NCBI RefSeq assembly: GCF_016125515.1
Contig: NZ_WGLO01000010.1
Span: 154,443 to 218,442 of the forward strand
Length of the DNA: 64,000 bases
Reading direction: 5' to 3'
DNA from: Hyphomonas sp.
Lineage (GTDB): Bacteria; Pseudomonadota; Alphaproteobacteria; Caulobacterales; Hyphomonadaceae
Shown one piece after another: positions 8,300-17,778 of the stretch. A model generated the notes under the pieces. The model saw only the letters and a program-made list of their open reading frames with translations, ran no database searches and was not told where the DNA came from. Positions within the stretch are counted from its first letter, which is position 1. Each line of letters starts with the position of its first letter. A program made the translations under genes and the position numbers.

Positions 8300-8886
8300 G
8301 AGAGCGCCCGCTCCACATAGTCCAGACGGTCATGACCAAAGAACAGATCGTCCTCGACGAAGAAGCTCGGCGCACCGAAGACGCCGCGTGAGATCGCCTC
8401 GTCCGTTGTGGCTTTCAGCTTTTCCTTGTTGGCCGGATCGGTCGCGAGCTGTGCAATGACGGCGGGGTCGAACCCGTTCGCCTCGCACAGCGCGCCTACC
8501 TGCGCCATGTCGCCCAGATCCACCGGATCCGGCCGGCCCCAGCCGGCGTTGAACAGGGTGATCACGAAGCGGCGCTGTTCGGCCTTGTCGGTCATGCCCG
8601 TGGTTGCGCGCAAGACGGCCAGCGTGTTGATGGGGAAGGCGGGGTTCATGTGCATCGGGATGCCGATATGCGCGGCGCAGCGTTGCAGGTCCCGGGCGAG
8701 GTATTTCCCCTTGGCGGGCACAGTGCCGGGGGGCTTGTTGCCGGTGCCCTGCATGACGCCGCCAAGGAACATCGGCCGCAGCAGCATTTCCTTGCCGGTG
8801 CGCGCCTCGACACCCAGCGCCACTGGCATGGCAAGATAGGCTGTGGGGCTTGTGTAATCGAAGAAAAACTCGAAGAAATCAGCCAT
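8296..8886 (-). CDS. 2-hydroxychromene-2-carboxylate isomerase / DsbA-family oxidoreductase
   Basis: 196 residues of the HCCA-isomerase (kappa-class glutathione transferase, thioredoxin-like) type. The N-terminal EFFFDYTSPTAYLA has the SPY/SPT pattern with the catalytic Ser in place of the DsbA cysteine pair; the C-terminal GVFGAPSFFVEDDLFFGHDRLDYV contains the cis-Pro and the F-G-x-D-R signature. In naphthalene catabolism the family isomerises 2-hydroxychromene-2-carboxylate, but many homologues have other glutathione-linked roles. It is divergent from an HxlR regulator, which probably controls it. Confidence 0.87.
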   Translation of the reverse strand: MADFFEFFFDYTSPTAYLAMPVALGVEARTGKEMLLRPMFLGGVMQGTGNKPPGTVPAKGKYLARDLQRCAAHIGIPMHMNPAFPINTLAVLRATTGMTDKAEQRRFVITLFNAGWGRPDPVDLGDMAQVGALCEANGFDPAVIAQLATDPANKEKLKATTDEAISRGVFGAPSFFVEDDLFFGHDRLDYVERALS

Positions 8887-8946
8887 GGCCCTGTTCCCTG
8901 CGTTTTGTTTTGGAACTTATTGCAAACTGGTTTAGAGGTGTCACGC

Positions 8947-9285
8947 ATGAAATGGTCAGAACTCTCGGATAACTGGTGCCCCGTCGCCCGGACCCTCTCT
9001 GTGGTGGGGGACCGGTGGACGCTGCTGATCCTGCGCGATGCCTATCTGGGCAAATCGAAGTTCGAGGAGTTTGCCGAGTCCAGCGGGATGACGCGCCATA
9101 TCCTGGCCGAGCGGCTGAAGCGCCTCGTGGAAGAGGGCGTGCTCGAACGCCGGCTCTATTCCAGCGCGCCCAAGCGCTACAACTATGTCCTGACCGATAA
9201 GGGCGAGGAACTCCGCCCGGCCCTGCGCATCATGAAGGACTGGGGCAAGAAACATATGCCCGTGCGCCGCGAGGCGAAGGCTTGA
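8947..9285 (+). CDS. HxlR-family transcriptional regulator
   Basis: 112 residues from the ATG at 8947. The family start CPVARTLSVVGDRWTLLILRDAYLGKSKFEEF is followed by the recognition helix region GMTRHILAERLKRLVEEGVLERR and the wing strand KRYNYVLTDKG. HxlR proteins are small winged-helix dimers that often sense electrophiles or oxidants through cysteines. One Cys (residue 9) is in the usual N-terminal position. Its start is 60 bases from that of the divergent isomerase gene, so both probably share an operator there. Confidence 0.9.
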   Translation: MKWSELSDNWCPVARTLSVVGDRWTLLILRDAYLGKSKFEEFAESSGMTRHILAERLKRLVEEGVLERRLYSSAPKRYNYVLTDKGEELRPALRIMKDWGKKHMPVRREAKA

Positions 9286-9309
9286 GGCCTCGCCCAAAGA
9301 GACATAATC

Positions 9310-10617
9310 TCAAAGAATGAACTTCGACAGGTCCGCGTCGCCCGCGAGCGTGCCGACCTTTTCGTCGACATGGGCGGCGGTGATGGTGAAGATCTCGCCG
9401 GCCTTGTCCGGTGCGTCGAAGCTGATCTCGTCCAGCAGGCGTTCCAGCACTGTCTGCAATCTCCGTGCACCAATATTCTCGACGGACTTGTTCACCGCTT
9501 CGGCGAGGTCTGCCAGACGGTCCAGCGCCGCGTCCTCAAAGACAAGTGTCACGTTTTCAGCCGCCATCAGCGCTTGGTATTGTTTGATCAGACTGGCTTC
9601 GGGCTCCACCATGATCCGGCGAAGGTCGTCGCGGGTGAGCGCGTCCAGTTCGACGCGGATCGGCAGGCGTCCTTGCAGTTCGGGCAGCAGGTCCGATGGC
9701 TTGGATACGTGGAAGGCGCCTGACGCGATAAAGAGAATATGATCCGTCTTCACCGCGCCGCGTTTGGTGGAAACGGTCGTTCCCTCGATCAGCGGCAGCA
9801 GGTCGCGCTGCACGCCTTCGCGGCTGACATCTGCGCCGCCGCGATCCTTGCGGGCAGCGATCTTATCGATCTCGTCGAGGAAGACGATACCATCCTCTTC
9901 GACCGCGGCGAGCGCCTCGCGCACCACGGCGTCTTCATCGACCAGCTTGTCGGCTTCCTCGGTCAGCAGCGGCTTGTAGGCGTCCTTGACGGTCGTCCGT
10001 ACACGCTTCGTTTTGCCGCCCATCGCCTTGCCGAGCATTTCGGACAGGTTGATCATGCTCATCGAGCCCTGCTGGCCGGGCAGGTCGAACATCTGCATCG
10101 GGTTGCTGCCGGATTCGGAAAAGTCGATGTCGACGTCCTTGTCGTCGAGTTCGCCGGCGCGCAGCTTCCTCCGGAAGACTTCGCGCGTCGAGCTTTGTGC
10201 TTCCTCGCCGACCAGCGCGTCCAGCAGGCGCTCTTCGGCCTTGTCCTGCGCTGCCTTGCTGACCGCGGCGCGCTTCTGCTCGCGCACCATGTTGACGGCC
10301 GCTTCCACGAGATCGCGCACGATCTGCTCGACGTCCCGGCCGACATAACCGACTTCGGTGAATTTCGTCGCCTCGACCTTCAGGAAGGGCGCGTTGGCGA
10401 GCCGGGCGAGGCGGCGGGCGACTTCCGTCTTGCCGACACCGGTCGGCCCGATCATCAGGATATTCTTCGGGGTGATCTCGCCGCGCAGGCTTTCCGGGGC
10501 TTGCTTGCGCCGCCACCGGTTGCGCAGCGCGATGGCGACCGCGCGTTTGGCGGCGTTCTGGCCAACGATGTGGCGGTCGAGTTCGGCAACGATTTCGCGG
10601 GGGGTAAGCTGGGTCAT
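9310..10617 (-). CDS. hslU: ATP-dependent protease ATPase subunit HslU
   Basis: 435 residues. Walker A is [17 protein letters not shown], the pore loop [14 protein letters not shown] is intact, Walker B is [15 protein letters not shown], and the C-terminus ends DLSKFIL, the hydrophobic tail that inserts into HslV to activate it. It unfolds substrates and feeds them to the HslV peptidase chamber. Third gene of a minus-strand unit hslV-membrane protein-hslU, with 83 bases after the membrane-protein gene. Confidence 0.97.
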   Translation of the reverse strand: MTQLTPREIVAELDRHIVGQNAAKRAVAIALRNRWRRKQAPESLRGEITPKNILMIGPTGVGKTEVARRLARLANAPFLKVEATKFTEVGYVGRDVEQIVRDLVEAAVNMVREQKRAAVSKAAQDKAEERLLDALVGEEAQSSTREVFRRKLRAGELDDKDVDIDFSESGSNPMQMFDLPGQQGSMSMINLSEMLGKAMGGKTKRVRTTVKDAYKPLLTEEADKLVDEDAVVREALAAVEEDGIVFLDEIDKIAARKDRGGADVSREGVQRDLLPLIEGTTVSTKRGAVKTDHILFIASGAFHVSKPSDLLPELQGRLPIRVELDALTRDDLRRIMVEPEASLIKQYQALMAAENVTLVFEDAALDRLADLAEAVNKSVENIGARRLQTVLERLLDEISFDAPDKAGEIFTITAAHVDEKVGTLAGDADLSKFIL

Positions 10618-10700
10618 GAAAGGGCTCGGATTGATATCGAAAAGTCCATAAATCGGGAGGGGCTACGCGGCCGGTTTGTGGACAGTTTCTGGGCGGTTTT

Positions 10701-11822
10701 TCAGGCCGGCTCGGGCGGGAAAATTCGGGCGGCGATCCCGGTCTTCGGCATCCAGCCCAGCACCCAGCGCCGAGCCGAATGCCAGCCGCCGCCCAGCGCG
10801 ATGATGCCGGTGCCGAGCAGGAGCGTGGTGGCGATGAACGTGTTCATGCCGCCGCCGCCCACGGCCTCGACGACCTGGCCGAGCGCCAGCCAGAAGCTGA
10901 GGAGGCTGGAGACGACGAGCGCCCGACGGTTGAGCGCCAGCGACAGGAAGCCCAGCCCCACGAGGCAGGCGAGTAAGGTCATCGCTTCAGGTGTGCTGGG
11001 CGTCGCAGTCGGAGCGCCCATGACAATGCCGCGCAGGCCGAGGATGATCTGCGGCGCTGCCGCGACGTGCAACCAAAATGCATTGTCCGACAGGCGGGTG
11101 ATGCGGCCGGGATCCTGCTGGTCGAACCAGATCGCGGCGGCCAGCGTGGCAAAGCCGATGAGTACCGACAGCAGGCCGCCGATGACGAGGCCCGCACTGC
11201 CGAAGAAACCGGCGAAGGTGTAGGCGGCCGCGGCGGTCGAGACCGCCATCAGGAACATGCAGAAGGGTAGGCGGAAGCGCAGCCAGGCGACCAGCGCCGC
11301 GCCGCCGCAACCGAGGAAGGTGCTGATCCCGGTATTGCCCAGCGTCTCCCAGGCCTGGCTCAGGCTGCTGACGGTTTCGGGATTGGCGCCGGTCAGGCCG
11401 CTCAGCAGCATTCCGACCGACAGGCCGGAATACAGGGTGAAGACCGAGACGGCGGCCATGGTCGGCAGGAGCATCCGGCGGCGGCCGCCGAAATACTCGG
11501 CCAGCAACCACATCACGCCGGCGACCGGCATCAGGATGACCGCCCCGAAGGCGCCGGCATTACCGCCGGTGACCATCGACCAGAACTTCGGACCGAAGAA
11601 GAGGCCGGTGATTCCGGTCAGGCCCATCGCGAGGATGACGATGCCGATGGTGATGAAGATGTCGTTGAAATTGTTGAGGAAGCGCAGGTTCTCGTCCGTG
11701 GCGACCGCGGTGCGCGGGTCGCGGATTGCGCGGCTGGCGAGGAAGGCTTCAAGGCGCGTGGCCTGATCGCGGGTGAGGATGCCCGCCTCGACGGCGGCGC
11801 GGATGTCGGACGGCTCAAACAT
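10701..11822 (-). CDS. Multi-pass membrane protein inserted between hslV and hslU
   Basis: 373 residues of no recognised enzyme family. An N-terminal soluble segment (residues 1-50) contains [18 protein letters not shown], similar to the start of DUF2157-type membrane proteins. It is followed by roughly nine to ten hydrophobic segments (for example [20 protein letters not shown] and [18 protein letters not shown]) and a basic C-terminus. Its ATG overlaps the hslV stop in ATGTTTGA (eight bases), so its translation is coupled to hslV. A role linked to the protease is possible from position only. Confidence 0.7.
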   Translation of the reverse strand: MFEPSDIRAAVEAGILTRDQATRLEAFLASRAIRDPRTAVATDENLRFLNNFNDIFITIGIVILAMGLTGITGLFFGPKFWSMVTGGNAGAFGAVILMPVAGVMWLLAEYFGGRRRMLLPTMAAVSVFTLYSGLSVGMLLSGLTGANPETVSSLSQAWETLGNTGISTFLGCGGAALVAWLRFRLPFCMFLMAVSTAAAAYTFAGFFGSAGLVIGGLLSVLIGFATLAAAIWFDQQDPGRITRLSDNAFWLHVAAAPQIILGLRGIVMGAPTATPSTPEAMTLLACLVGLGFLSLALNRRALVVSSLLSFWLALGQVVEAVGGGGMNTFIATTLLLGTGIIALGGGWHSARRWVLGWMPKTGIAARIFPPEPA

Positions 11823-12372
11823 CGAGGGTTTCCATAGTGAAGTGCGCGTTGGTGTACACGCAGATGTCGGCCGCGATCTCCATCGCCTTGCGGCCGATCA
11901 CCTCGGCATCCTGTTCGTATTCATAAAGGCCCCGCGCCGCCGAGAGGGCAAAATTGCCGCCCGAGCCGATGGCGACCACCGGATGCTCGGGCTCCAGCAC
12001 ATCGCCGGCGCCGGTGATGACCAGAGTGCTGGTCTTGTCGGCCACGATCAGCAGGGCTTCGAGCTTCTGGAGGTAGCGTTCGGTGCGCCAGTCCTTCGCC
12101 AATTCGACCGCTGCGCGCTGCAGCTGGCCGGGGAAGCGCTCCAGTTTCTGTTCGAGCCGCTCGAACAGGGTAAACGCATCGGCGGTGGCGCCTGCGAAGC
12201 CGGCGAGGATCTTGCCGTCGGCGATTCGACGCACCTTGCGGGCGTTGCCCTTCATGATGGTGGCCCCCATCGAGACCTGGCCGTCTGAGAGCATCACGAT
12301 CTTGTTGCCCTTGCGCACGGCGAGTACGGTCGTGCCATGCCAGCCCAGGCCGGAATTTTCTTGCGTTGTCAT
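11815..12372 (-). CDS. hslV: ATP-dependent protease peptidase subunit HslV
   Basis: 185 residues from the ATG at 12372. The catalytic Thr follows a short propeptide-like extension in [12 protein letters not shown]; such 10-13 residue extensions are usual in alphaproteobacterial HslV, whereas in E. coli the Thr follows Met directly. [22 protein letters not shown] and [17 protein letters not shown] are family hallmarks. Twelve subunits form the peptidase chamber capped by HslU. No clear ribosome-binding site is seen. A 17-base perfect palindrome lies 20 bases upstream of the start. Confidence 0.95.
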   Translation of the reverse strand: MTTQENSGLGWHGTTVLAVRKGNKIVMLSDGQVSMGATIMKGNARKVRRIADGKILAGFAGATADAFTLFERLEQKLERFPGQLQRAAVELAKDWRTERYLQKLEALLIVADKTSTLVITGAGDVLEPEHPVVAIGSGGNFALSAARGLYEYEQDAEVIGRKAMEIAADICVYTNAHFTMETLDV

Positions 12373-12391
12373 GGGTCTGAAAGTGGGGGAG

Positions 12392-12408
12392 TTGCGTATT
12401 TTACGCAA
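12392..12408. promoter_or_regulatory. 17-base perfect inverted repeat upstream of hslV
   Basis: TTGCGTA, a TTT spacer and TACGCAA form a perfect palindrome with seven-base arms. It lies between the hslV start and the divergent Pho-box promoter, so it could be a repressor site for hslV or overlap its promoter. No regulator can be assigned. Confidence 0.45.
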
Positions 12409-12430
12409 GGGACTGCAGCGGTATGCGGAA

Positions 12431-12472
12431 TTGTGACGTTACTGTCACATAACTGTCGCACGCTGCTTTTAT
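12431..12472 (+). promoter_or_regulatory. Pho box (three heptamers) and -10 element of the pst operon
   Basis: Three heptamers spaced exactly 11 bases apart are visible: TTGTGAC (12431), CTGTCAC (12442) and CTGTCGC (12453), each separated by four bases. This matches the PhoB-binding repeat CTGTCAT-N4-CTGTCAT. TTTTAT at about 12467-12472 would be the -10 box, the Pho box replacing the -35. It implies that pstCAB-phoU-phoB is induced by phosphate limitation and that PhoB regulates its own gene. Confidence 0.85.
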
Positions 12473-12502
12473 GGGGTCACTTAAGTGGCCACAGGGTTCG
12501 TC

Positions 12503-13918
12503 ATGTTGCAACAGCTTGGCCAACTGCCGATGGGCTGGCTGCTGATCGCGCTGATCGCAGTTTTCGGTTCTGCAGCTTTCTTCCTCGGGCGTACCCGCGC
12601 GGAGCGTCTGCTTGAGACGTCGATCGGGCGGATGCATTCGCGCCCCAATTATCACGGTTACTACGTGGCGATGTGCACCGTTGTGCCTGTGCTGCTGATC
12701 GCCGTAGCCTACGCCATCTTCGCCGACGACCTCACGCGCAGCCAGCTGACGCGCGAACTGCCGTCCTCTTTCGACCGCCTTTCGGCGCCCGAACTGCAAA
12801 GCTATCTCGACTCGGTACGCATGGCCGCTGGCACCGCCGCCAGCAGCGGGGCCGACCGGGTGTTCCAGGCGATCACCAACCGCTATCTCGAACTGCGCGG
12901 CTTCGTGAATGCGGCGACGCTGGTGTTGCTTGGCGCGCTGGCCGCCATTGGCATCTTCTGGTCGCAGAGCCGTCTTCGGCCGGACTTCCGCGCCCGCGCG
13001 CTGGTCGAGAACGGCATGCAACTGGTGCTGTTCCTGTGCGCCGGCGTGGCGATTGCGACGACGGCCGGCATCGTCTTTTCTCTGCTGTATGAAAGCCTCC
13101 TGTTCTTCCAGAAGGTTTCGGCCTGGGACTTCCTGACCGGCACACGCTGGAACGCGCAGACCAATGCCGAGTTTGGCGCACTGCCGCTGTTCTTCGGCAC
13201 GTTCATGATCGCGCTGATCGCCATGCTCGTCGCGGCGCCGATCGGCCTGTTCTCGGCAATCTTCCTGTCGGAATATGCCTCACCCAAGGCGCGCGGCTGG
13301 ATCAAGCCGGTGCTGGAAATCCTCGCCGGCATCCCGACCGTGGTCTACGGCTTCTTCGCGCTGCTTGTGGTGGCTCCGGCCGTCCGCCAGCTGGCGATCT
13401 GGATCAACGAGCTGATCATCCAGGTGGGCCTTTCGAGCGAACCGGTGCTGGCCGCGCAGCCGACGAGTGCGCTCGCGGCAGGGCTCGTGATGGGCATCAT
13501 GGTGATTCCGTTCGTGTCCTCGCTGTCTGATGACGTGATCAACGCGGTGCCGCAGACCCTGCGCGATGCGGCGTACGCGCTGGGCGCGACCAAGTCCGAG
13601 ACCGTGAAACAGGTTGTCGTGCCGGCGGCGCTGCCGGGCATCATCGCTGCGCTGCTGCTGGCAGTGTCGCGCGCCATCGGCGAGACAATGATCGTGGTGA
13701 TGGCGGCGGGCAAGAGCGCGCGCATCTCGATGGACCCGACCTCGGACCTCACGACGATCACGGTGCAAATCGTATCGCTGATGACCGGCGAAACCGGGTT
13801 TGACGATCCGAAAACCCTGTCGGCCTTCGCCTTGGGCCTTGTCCTGTTCGCTGTGACCCTCGCGTTCAACGTCGTCGCCCTGCGCGTCGTGAAGAAGTAC
13901 CGTGAAAAATATGACTGA
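12503..13918 (+). CDS. pstC: Phosphate ABC transporter permease PstC
   Basis: 471 residues from the ATG at 12503. A GTG at 12485 is in frame but would leave almost no leader after the predicted -10 box, so the ATG with AGGG six bases upstream is preferred. The permease core is in the C-terminal half: GALPLFFGTFMIALIAMLVA, ILAGIPTVVYGFFALLVVAP and the EAA-like loop ALGATKSETVKQVVVPAALPGI. The N-terminal about 170 residues add extra membrane segments and a periplasmic region, as in other alphaproteobacterial PstC. It forms the inner-membrane channel with PstA. Confidence 0.93.
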   Translation: MLQQLGQLPMGWLLIALIAVFGSAAFFLGRTRAERLLETSIGRMHSRPNYHGYYVAMCTVVPVLLIAVAYAIFADDLTRSQLTRELPSSFDRLSAPELQSYLDSVRMAAGTAASSGADRVFQAITNRYLELRGFVNAATLVLLGALAAIGIFWSQSRLRPDFRARALVENGMQLVLFLCAGVAIATTAGIVFSLLYESLLFFQKVSAWDFLTGTRWNAQTNAEFGALPLFFGTFMIALIAMLVAAPIGLFSAIFLSEYASPKARGWIKPVLEILAGIPTVVYGFFALLVVAPAVRQLAIWINELIIQVGLSSEPVLAAQPTSALAAGLVMGIMVIPFVSSLSDDVINAVPQTLRDAAYALGATKSETVKQVVVPAALPGIIAALLLAVSRAIGETMIVVMAAGKSARISMDPTSDLTTITVQIVSLMTGETGFDDPKTLSAFALGLVLFAVTLAFNVVALRVVKKYREKYD

Positions 13919-15491
13919 CAAAGCGCGCTCCCCGATCACCAGCGCGGCTGCGGCCAAGCACCTCAAGCGCCGGCGCGCCGCCGACGGGCGCTTCCGCTAT
14001 TACGGACTTACCGCGATCCTCACCGCGCTCGGCGCGCTGGCCGTGCTGGCAGTGTCCATCGGGTCGCAGGCGCTTTCTGCCGCGACCTACAATGTCGTGC
14101 GCTATGACATCACACTCGATCCCGCCGTCGTGGCGCCGGAAGGCAAGAGCCGGCCGGCGGACATCTCGCGCAATGTGGAAGGCTTCTACAGCCTCATCCG
14201 CGACAACCTGCTGGACACGTTCCCGGAAGCCCAGGAAGACCGGGTGCTGCGGCGCGAGCTGTCGGACTTCGTGACCCGCCTGGCGGTCCTGCCGACAGCG
14301 CGCCTGGTGGCGAAGAACCCTGAGCTGATCGGCAGCCAAATCACCGTGACGGCGCCGCTCAACGACGACCTCGACCTCTACCTGAAGGGCGGCGGCGTGC
14401 GCGAGCGCAAGATCAGGACGGGCCTCATCGCATCGGTACAAGCCGGCGCGGAAGGGACCTATGCCCTGCAGGGCGCCGGCGCCTTCGACAAGCTGATTGC
14501 AGGCCTCACCGTCGCCGGTGAAGGCCGCGCGACAGACGCGGTGCAGATGGACGTGCTGCTCACCTCGGGCGCTTCCACCGGACGCCTCACCAGCATCACG
14601 CCGGGCGCCGCGACGATGGAACTGCTGACCGGCAAGGCTGAGGATTTCACCAACGACCGTCCGACCGCGCGGATCATCCTGTCGCCGGAAAGCGAGCGCA
14701 CGATTTCTGACCGCCAGATCGCCTGGACACTGGCGCTGAAGGACATGGGCCGGATCAAGCGCGAGCCGCGCTGGACCCTGCTGACCAATTCCGACAGCAC
14801 CTATCCGGAACTCGCCGGCGGCCTGTCGGCGATTGTCGGCTCGCTGCTGACGATGCTGGTGACCGCGCTGGTCGCGATGCCGATCGGCGTGCTGGCAGCG
14901 GTCTATCTGGAGGAATTCGCGCCGCGCAACCGTGTGACCGAATTCATCGAGGTGAACATCAACAACCTCGCCGCCGTACCGTCGATCGTGTTCGGCCTTC
15001 TGGGCGCGGCGTTGTACATCAACTTCCTGGGAATGCCGCGATCTGCGCCGCTGGTCGGCGGTCTGGTGCTAGCGCTGATGACGTTCCCTGTGGTAATTAT
15101 TGCGTCGCGCGCCGCGCTGAAGGCGGTGCCGCCTTCGGTTCGCTCGGGCGCGCTGGCCGTGGGCGCCTCGCAGATGCAAACCGTGTTCCACCATGTGGTG
15201 CCGCTGGCCGCACCCGGCATCCTGACCGGCGCCATCCTCGGCATGGCCCGCGCGCTGGGCGAGACGGCCCCGCTGTTGCTGATCGGCATGGTGGCCTTTG
15301 TGGGCGACGTGCCGAAGAGCCCGATGGATGAATCGACGGTGATGCCGGTGCTGATCTTCAGCTGGTCGAACAATGCAGAAAGGTCGTGGGAACCCTTGAC
15401 CGCTGCGATGATCGTGATCCTCCTGGCTTTCCTTTTGCTGATGAATGGCCTGGTGGTATTCTTGCGGCGTAAATACGAACGGAGATGGTGA
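13911..15491 (+). CDS. pstA: Phosphate ABC transporter permease PstA
   Basis: 526 residues; the ATG at 13911 overlaps the pstC stop in ATGACTGA. The first membrane segment (about residues 30-55) is followed by a large periplasmic insertion of roughly 240 residues before the permease core. The core shows [20 protein letters not shown] and the cytoplasmic loop [20 protein letters not shown]. The insertion makes the protein almost twice the E. coli length but is known in Caulobacter-type PstA. Functions with PstC and PstB. Confidence 0.94.
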   Translation: MTDKARSPITSAAAAKHLKRRRAADGRFRYYGLTAILTALGALAVLAVSIGSQALSAATYNVVRYDITLDPAVVAPEGKSRPADISRNVEGFYSLIRDNLLDTFPEAQEDRVLRRELSDFVTRLAVLPTARLVAKNPELIGSQITVTAPLNDDLDLYLKGGGVRERKIRTGLIASVQAGAEGTYALQGAGAFDKLIAGLTVAGEGRATDAVQMDVLLTSGASTGRLTSITPGAATMELLTGKAEDFTNDRPTARIILSPESERTISDRQIAWTLALKDMGRIKREPRWTLLTNSDSTYPELAGGLSAIVGSLLTMLVTALVAMPIGVLAAVYLEEFAPRNRVTEFIEVNINNLAAVPSIVFGLLGAALYINFLGMPRSAPLVGGLVLALMTFPVVIIASRAALKAVPPSVRSGALAVGASQMQTVFHHVVPLAAPGILTGAILGMARALGETAPLLLIGMVAFVGDVPKSPMDESTVMPVLIFSWSNNAERSWEPLTAAMIVILLAFLLLMNGLVVFLRRKYERRW

Positions 15492-16321
15492 TGGATACGA
15501 GCCAGGGCATGTCCCCAGTGGTGGACAACAACCTCACACTGCCGCCGATTGCCGACGCCGCCGCTGCGCCGCGGATCGATTGCCGGAACATCAAGGTGTT
15601 CTATGGCGAGACGCAGGCCATCCATGATGTGTCGATGAGTTTCCCGGACCGCGCGGTGACCGCGCTGATCGGCCCGTCGGGTTGCGGCAAATCCACCTTC
15701 CTGCGCTGCCTGAACCGGATGAACGACACGATCGAGAATTGCCGGGTCGAGGGCCAGATTCTGATGGACGGCGAGAACATCAACGACGCCGATGTCGACC
15801 CCGTGCTGCTGCGTTCGCGCGTCGGCATGGTGTTCCAGAAGCCGAACCCTTTCCCGAAATCGATCTATGACAACATCGCCTACGGTCCGCGGATCCACGG
15901 CCTTGCCAATGGCCGGGAAGACCTCGACGCCATCGTGGAGAAAAGCCTGCGTCGCGCCGGTCTCTGGGATGAAGTGAAGGATCGCCTTATGGCGCCCGGC
16001 ACCGGCCTGTCGGGCGGCCAGCAGCAGCGCCTGTGCATTGCGCGCGCGATTGCGGTCCAGCCGGAAGTCATCCTGATGGACGAGCCGTGCTCGGCCCTTG
16101 ACCCGATCGCCACGGCGCGGATCGAGGAACTGATCGACGAGCTGCGCAACCGCTACTGCATCGTGATCGTGACCCACTCGATGCAGCAGGCAGCCCGCGT
16201 GTCGCAGCGCACGGCCTTCTTCCACCTCGGAAACCTTGTCGAACTTGGCGATACGAGCCAGATCTTCACCAATCCGCGCGAGAAGCGCACCGAAGACTAC
16301 ATCACCGGCCGGTTCGGCTGA
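15491..16321 (+). CDS. pstB: Phosphate ABC transporter ATP-binding protein PstB
   Basis: 276 residues from the ATG at 15491, which shares one base with the pstA stop (TGATG) and has GGAG six bases upstream. Walker A is [20 protein letters not shown], the signature is [16 protein letters not shown], and Walker B is [26 protein letters not shown] at the start and [19 protein letters not shown] are PstB-specific. It powers phosphate import and in many bacteria relays phosphate status through PhoU to PhoR. Confidence 0.97.
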   Translation: MDTSQGMSPVVDNNLTLPPIADAAAAPRIDCRNIKVFYGETQAIHDVSMSFPDRAVTALIGPSGCGKSTFLRCLNRMNDTIENCRVEGQILMDGENINDADVDPVLLRSRVGMVFQKPNPFPKSIYDNIAYGPRIHGLANGREDLDAIVEKSLRRAGLWDEVKDRLMAPGTGLSGGQQQRLCIARAIAVQPEVILMDEPCSALDPIATARIEELIDELRNRYCIVIVTHSMQQAARVSQRTAFFHLGNLVELGDTSQIFTNPREKRTEDYITGRFG

Positions 16322-16332
16322 GCGAGGACGCC

Positions 16333-17019
16333 ATGTCAGATCATATTGTTTCTGCCTATTCGGAAGAACTGGAACGCCTCTCGGCCGACATCATGAAGAT
16401 GGGCGGCATCGTCGAGACGATGATCGTCGATGCCAGCCGAGCACTGGGCGCGAACGATCTCGAACTCGCCAAGGAAGTCGTGCTGCGCGACCCTCTGGTC
16501 GACGCTATCGAGGCCGATGCGGAGCGCCAGATCGTGTCGCTGATCGCGCGGCGCCAGCCGATGGGGCATGACCTGCGCATGATCCTCTCGGCGATGAAGA
16601 TCTCGAGCGAGCTGGAACGGATCGGTGACCTCGCCAAGAACATCGCCAAGCGCGCCCAGCGCCTCGACGAGAACGTGAACCCGGAAATGCGCAATGCGAT
16701 CATCCGCATGTCGCAGCCGGTATCGCGCCAGCTCAACGATGTGCTGAACGCCTACGCCACCGCCAATGCCGACAAGGCCAAGGCGGTCTGGTCGTCGGAC
16801 GACGACATCGACCACCACTACAATTCGGTGTTCCGCGAGATGCTGACCTATCTCGTCGAAGACCCGCGCCGGATCAGCGCTGGCGCGCATATGCTTTTCA
16901 TGGCGAAGAACCTGGAGCGGATCGGGGATCACTGCACGAACATCGCTGAGTTCGTTTATTACCAGGCTGTCGGGGATTACCTCTCCGAGCTTGAACGGCC
17001 GAAACAAAATCAGGTTTGA
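16333..17019 (+). CDS. phoU: Phosphate transport system regulatory protein PhoU
   Basis: 228 residues forming two tandem three-helix PhoU repeats, with the metal-binding helices ERIGDLAKNIAKRAQRL (first repeat) and NLERIGDHCTNIAEFVYY (second repeat). PhoU connects the PstSCAB transporter to the PhoR-PhoB system and limits phosphate uptake in rich conditions. It follows pstB by 11 bases and precedes phoB in the same operon. Confidence 0.96.
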   Translation: MSDHIVSAYSEELERLSADIMKMGGIVETMIVDASRALGANDLELAKEVVLRDPLVDAIEADAERQIVSLIARRQPMGHDLRMILSAMKISSELERIGDLAKNIAKRAQRLDENVNPEMRNAIIRMSQPVSRQLNDVLNAYATANADKAKAVWSSDDDIDHHYNSVFREMLTYLVEDPRRISAGAHMLFMAKNLERIGDHCTNIAEFVYYQAVGDYLSELERPKQNQV

Positions 17020-17058
17020 GCCCCCGAAGGGCCGCGCCAAAACTCTGGAGCCGACCCC

Positions 17059-17745
17059 ATGAAGCCCTATGTGCTGATCGCAGAAGACGAGAAGGCCGTA
17101 TCGGAACTGCTGCTGTATAACCTCCGCAAGGAAGACTATGATGTCGGGATTGCGGGCGACGGCGAAGAAACGCTGATCATGATCGATGAGCGCACACCGG
17201 ACCTGCTGCTGCTGGACTGGATGCTGCCCAAGGTGAGCGGGATCGAGATCTGCCGCCGGGTGCGCACGACGGGCGTCAATCCCAACCTGCCGATCATTAT
17301 GCTGACTGCGCGCGGCGAAGAGAGCGACCGCATTCGCGGGCTTGATACGGGTGCGGACGATTACGTCACCAAGCCGTTCTCCACTACCGAGCTGATGGCG
17401 CGCGTGCGCGCTGTGCTGCGCCGCATCCGTCCGGGCCTGAAGGAAGATAGAATCACGGTCGGCGATATCGAGATTGATCGCGTGGCTCACCGGGTGACGC
17501 GCAAGGGCGAGGACATCCACCTCGGCCCTACGGAGTTCCGTCTGCTCGACTATTTCATGCAGCACCCCGGCCGCGTGTTCTCACGCGAGCAACTGCTGGA
17601 CACGGTCTGGGGCTCGGATGTCTATGTCGAAGCGCGCACGGTGGACGTGCATGTTGGGCGCCTGCGTAAGGCGCTTCGCAATAGCGGCGGGGATGATCCG
17701 ATCCGTACAGTGCGCTCGGCTGGCTACGCGCTACGCGAGGACTGA
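17059..17745 (+). CDS. phoB: Phosphate regulon response regulator PhoB
   Basis: 228 residues. The receiver domain (1-120) has the acidic pocket EDE, the phosphoacceptor Asp53 in LLLLDWMLP, and KPFSTTELMARVRAVLRR. The OmpR-type winged helix (about 135-228) ends RTVRSAGYALRED. PhoB activates phosphate-starvation genes by binding Pho boxes such as the one at 12431, so the operon is probably autoregulated. The cognate kinase PhoR is not in the window. Confidence 0.95.
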   Translation: MKPYVLIAEDEKAVSELLLYNLRKEDYDVGIAGDGEETLIMIDERTPDLLLLDWMLPKVSGIEICRRVRTTGVNPNLPIIMLTARGEESDRIRGLDTGADDYVTKPFSTTELMARVRAVLRRIRPGLKEDRITVGDIEIDRVAHRVTRKGEDIHLGPTEFRLLDYFMQHPGRVFSREQLLDTVWGSDVYVEARTVDVHVGRLRKALRNSGGDDPIRTVRSAGYALRED

Positions 17746-17778
17746 CAGGAGCCGCGAACGGCCCCTGTCGCCTGTCGG

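Noticed and set aside
17744..17769. Hairpin GACAGGAGCC / GGCCCCTGTC at the phoB stop as a terminator
   Set aside because: One mismatch in the stem and no T run on either strand, so intrinsic termination is not supported.
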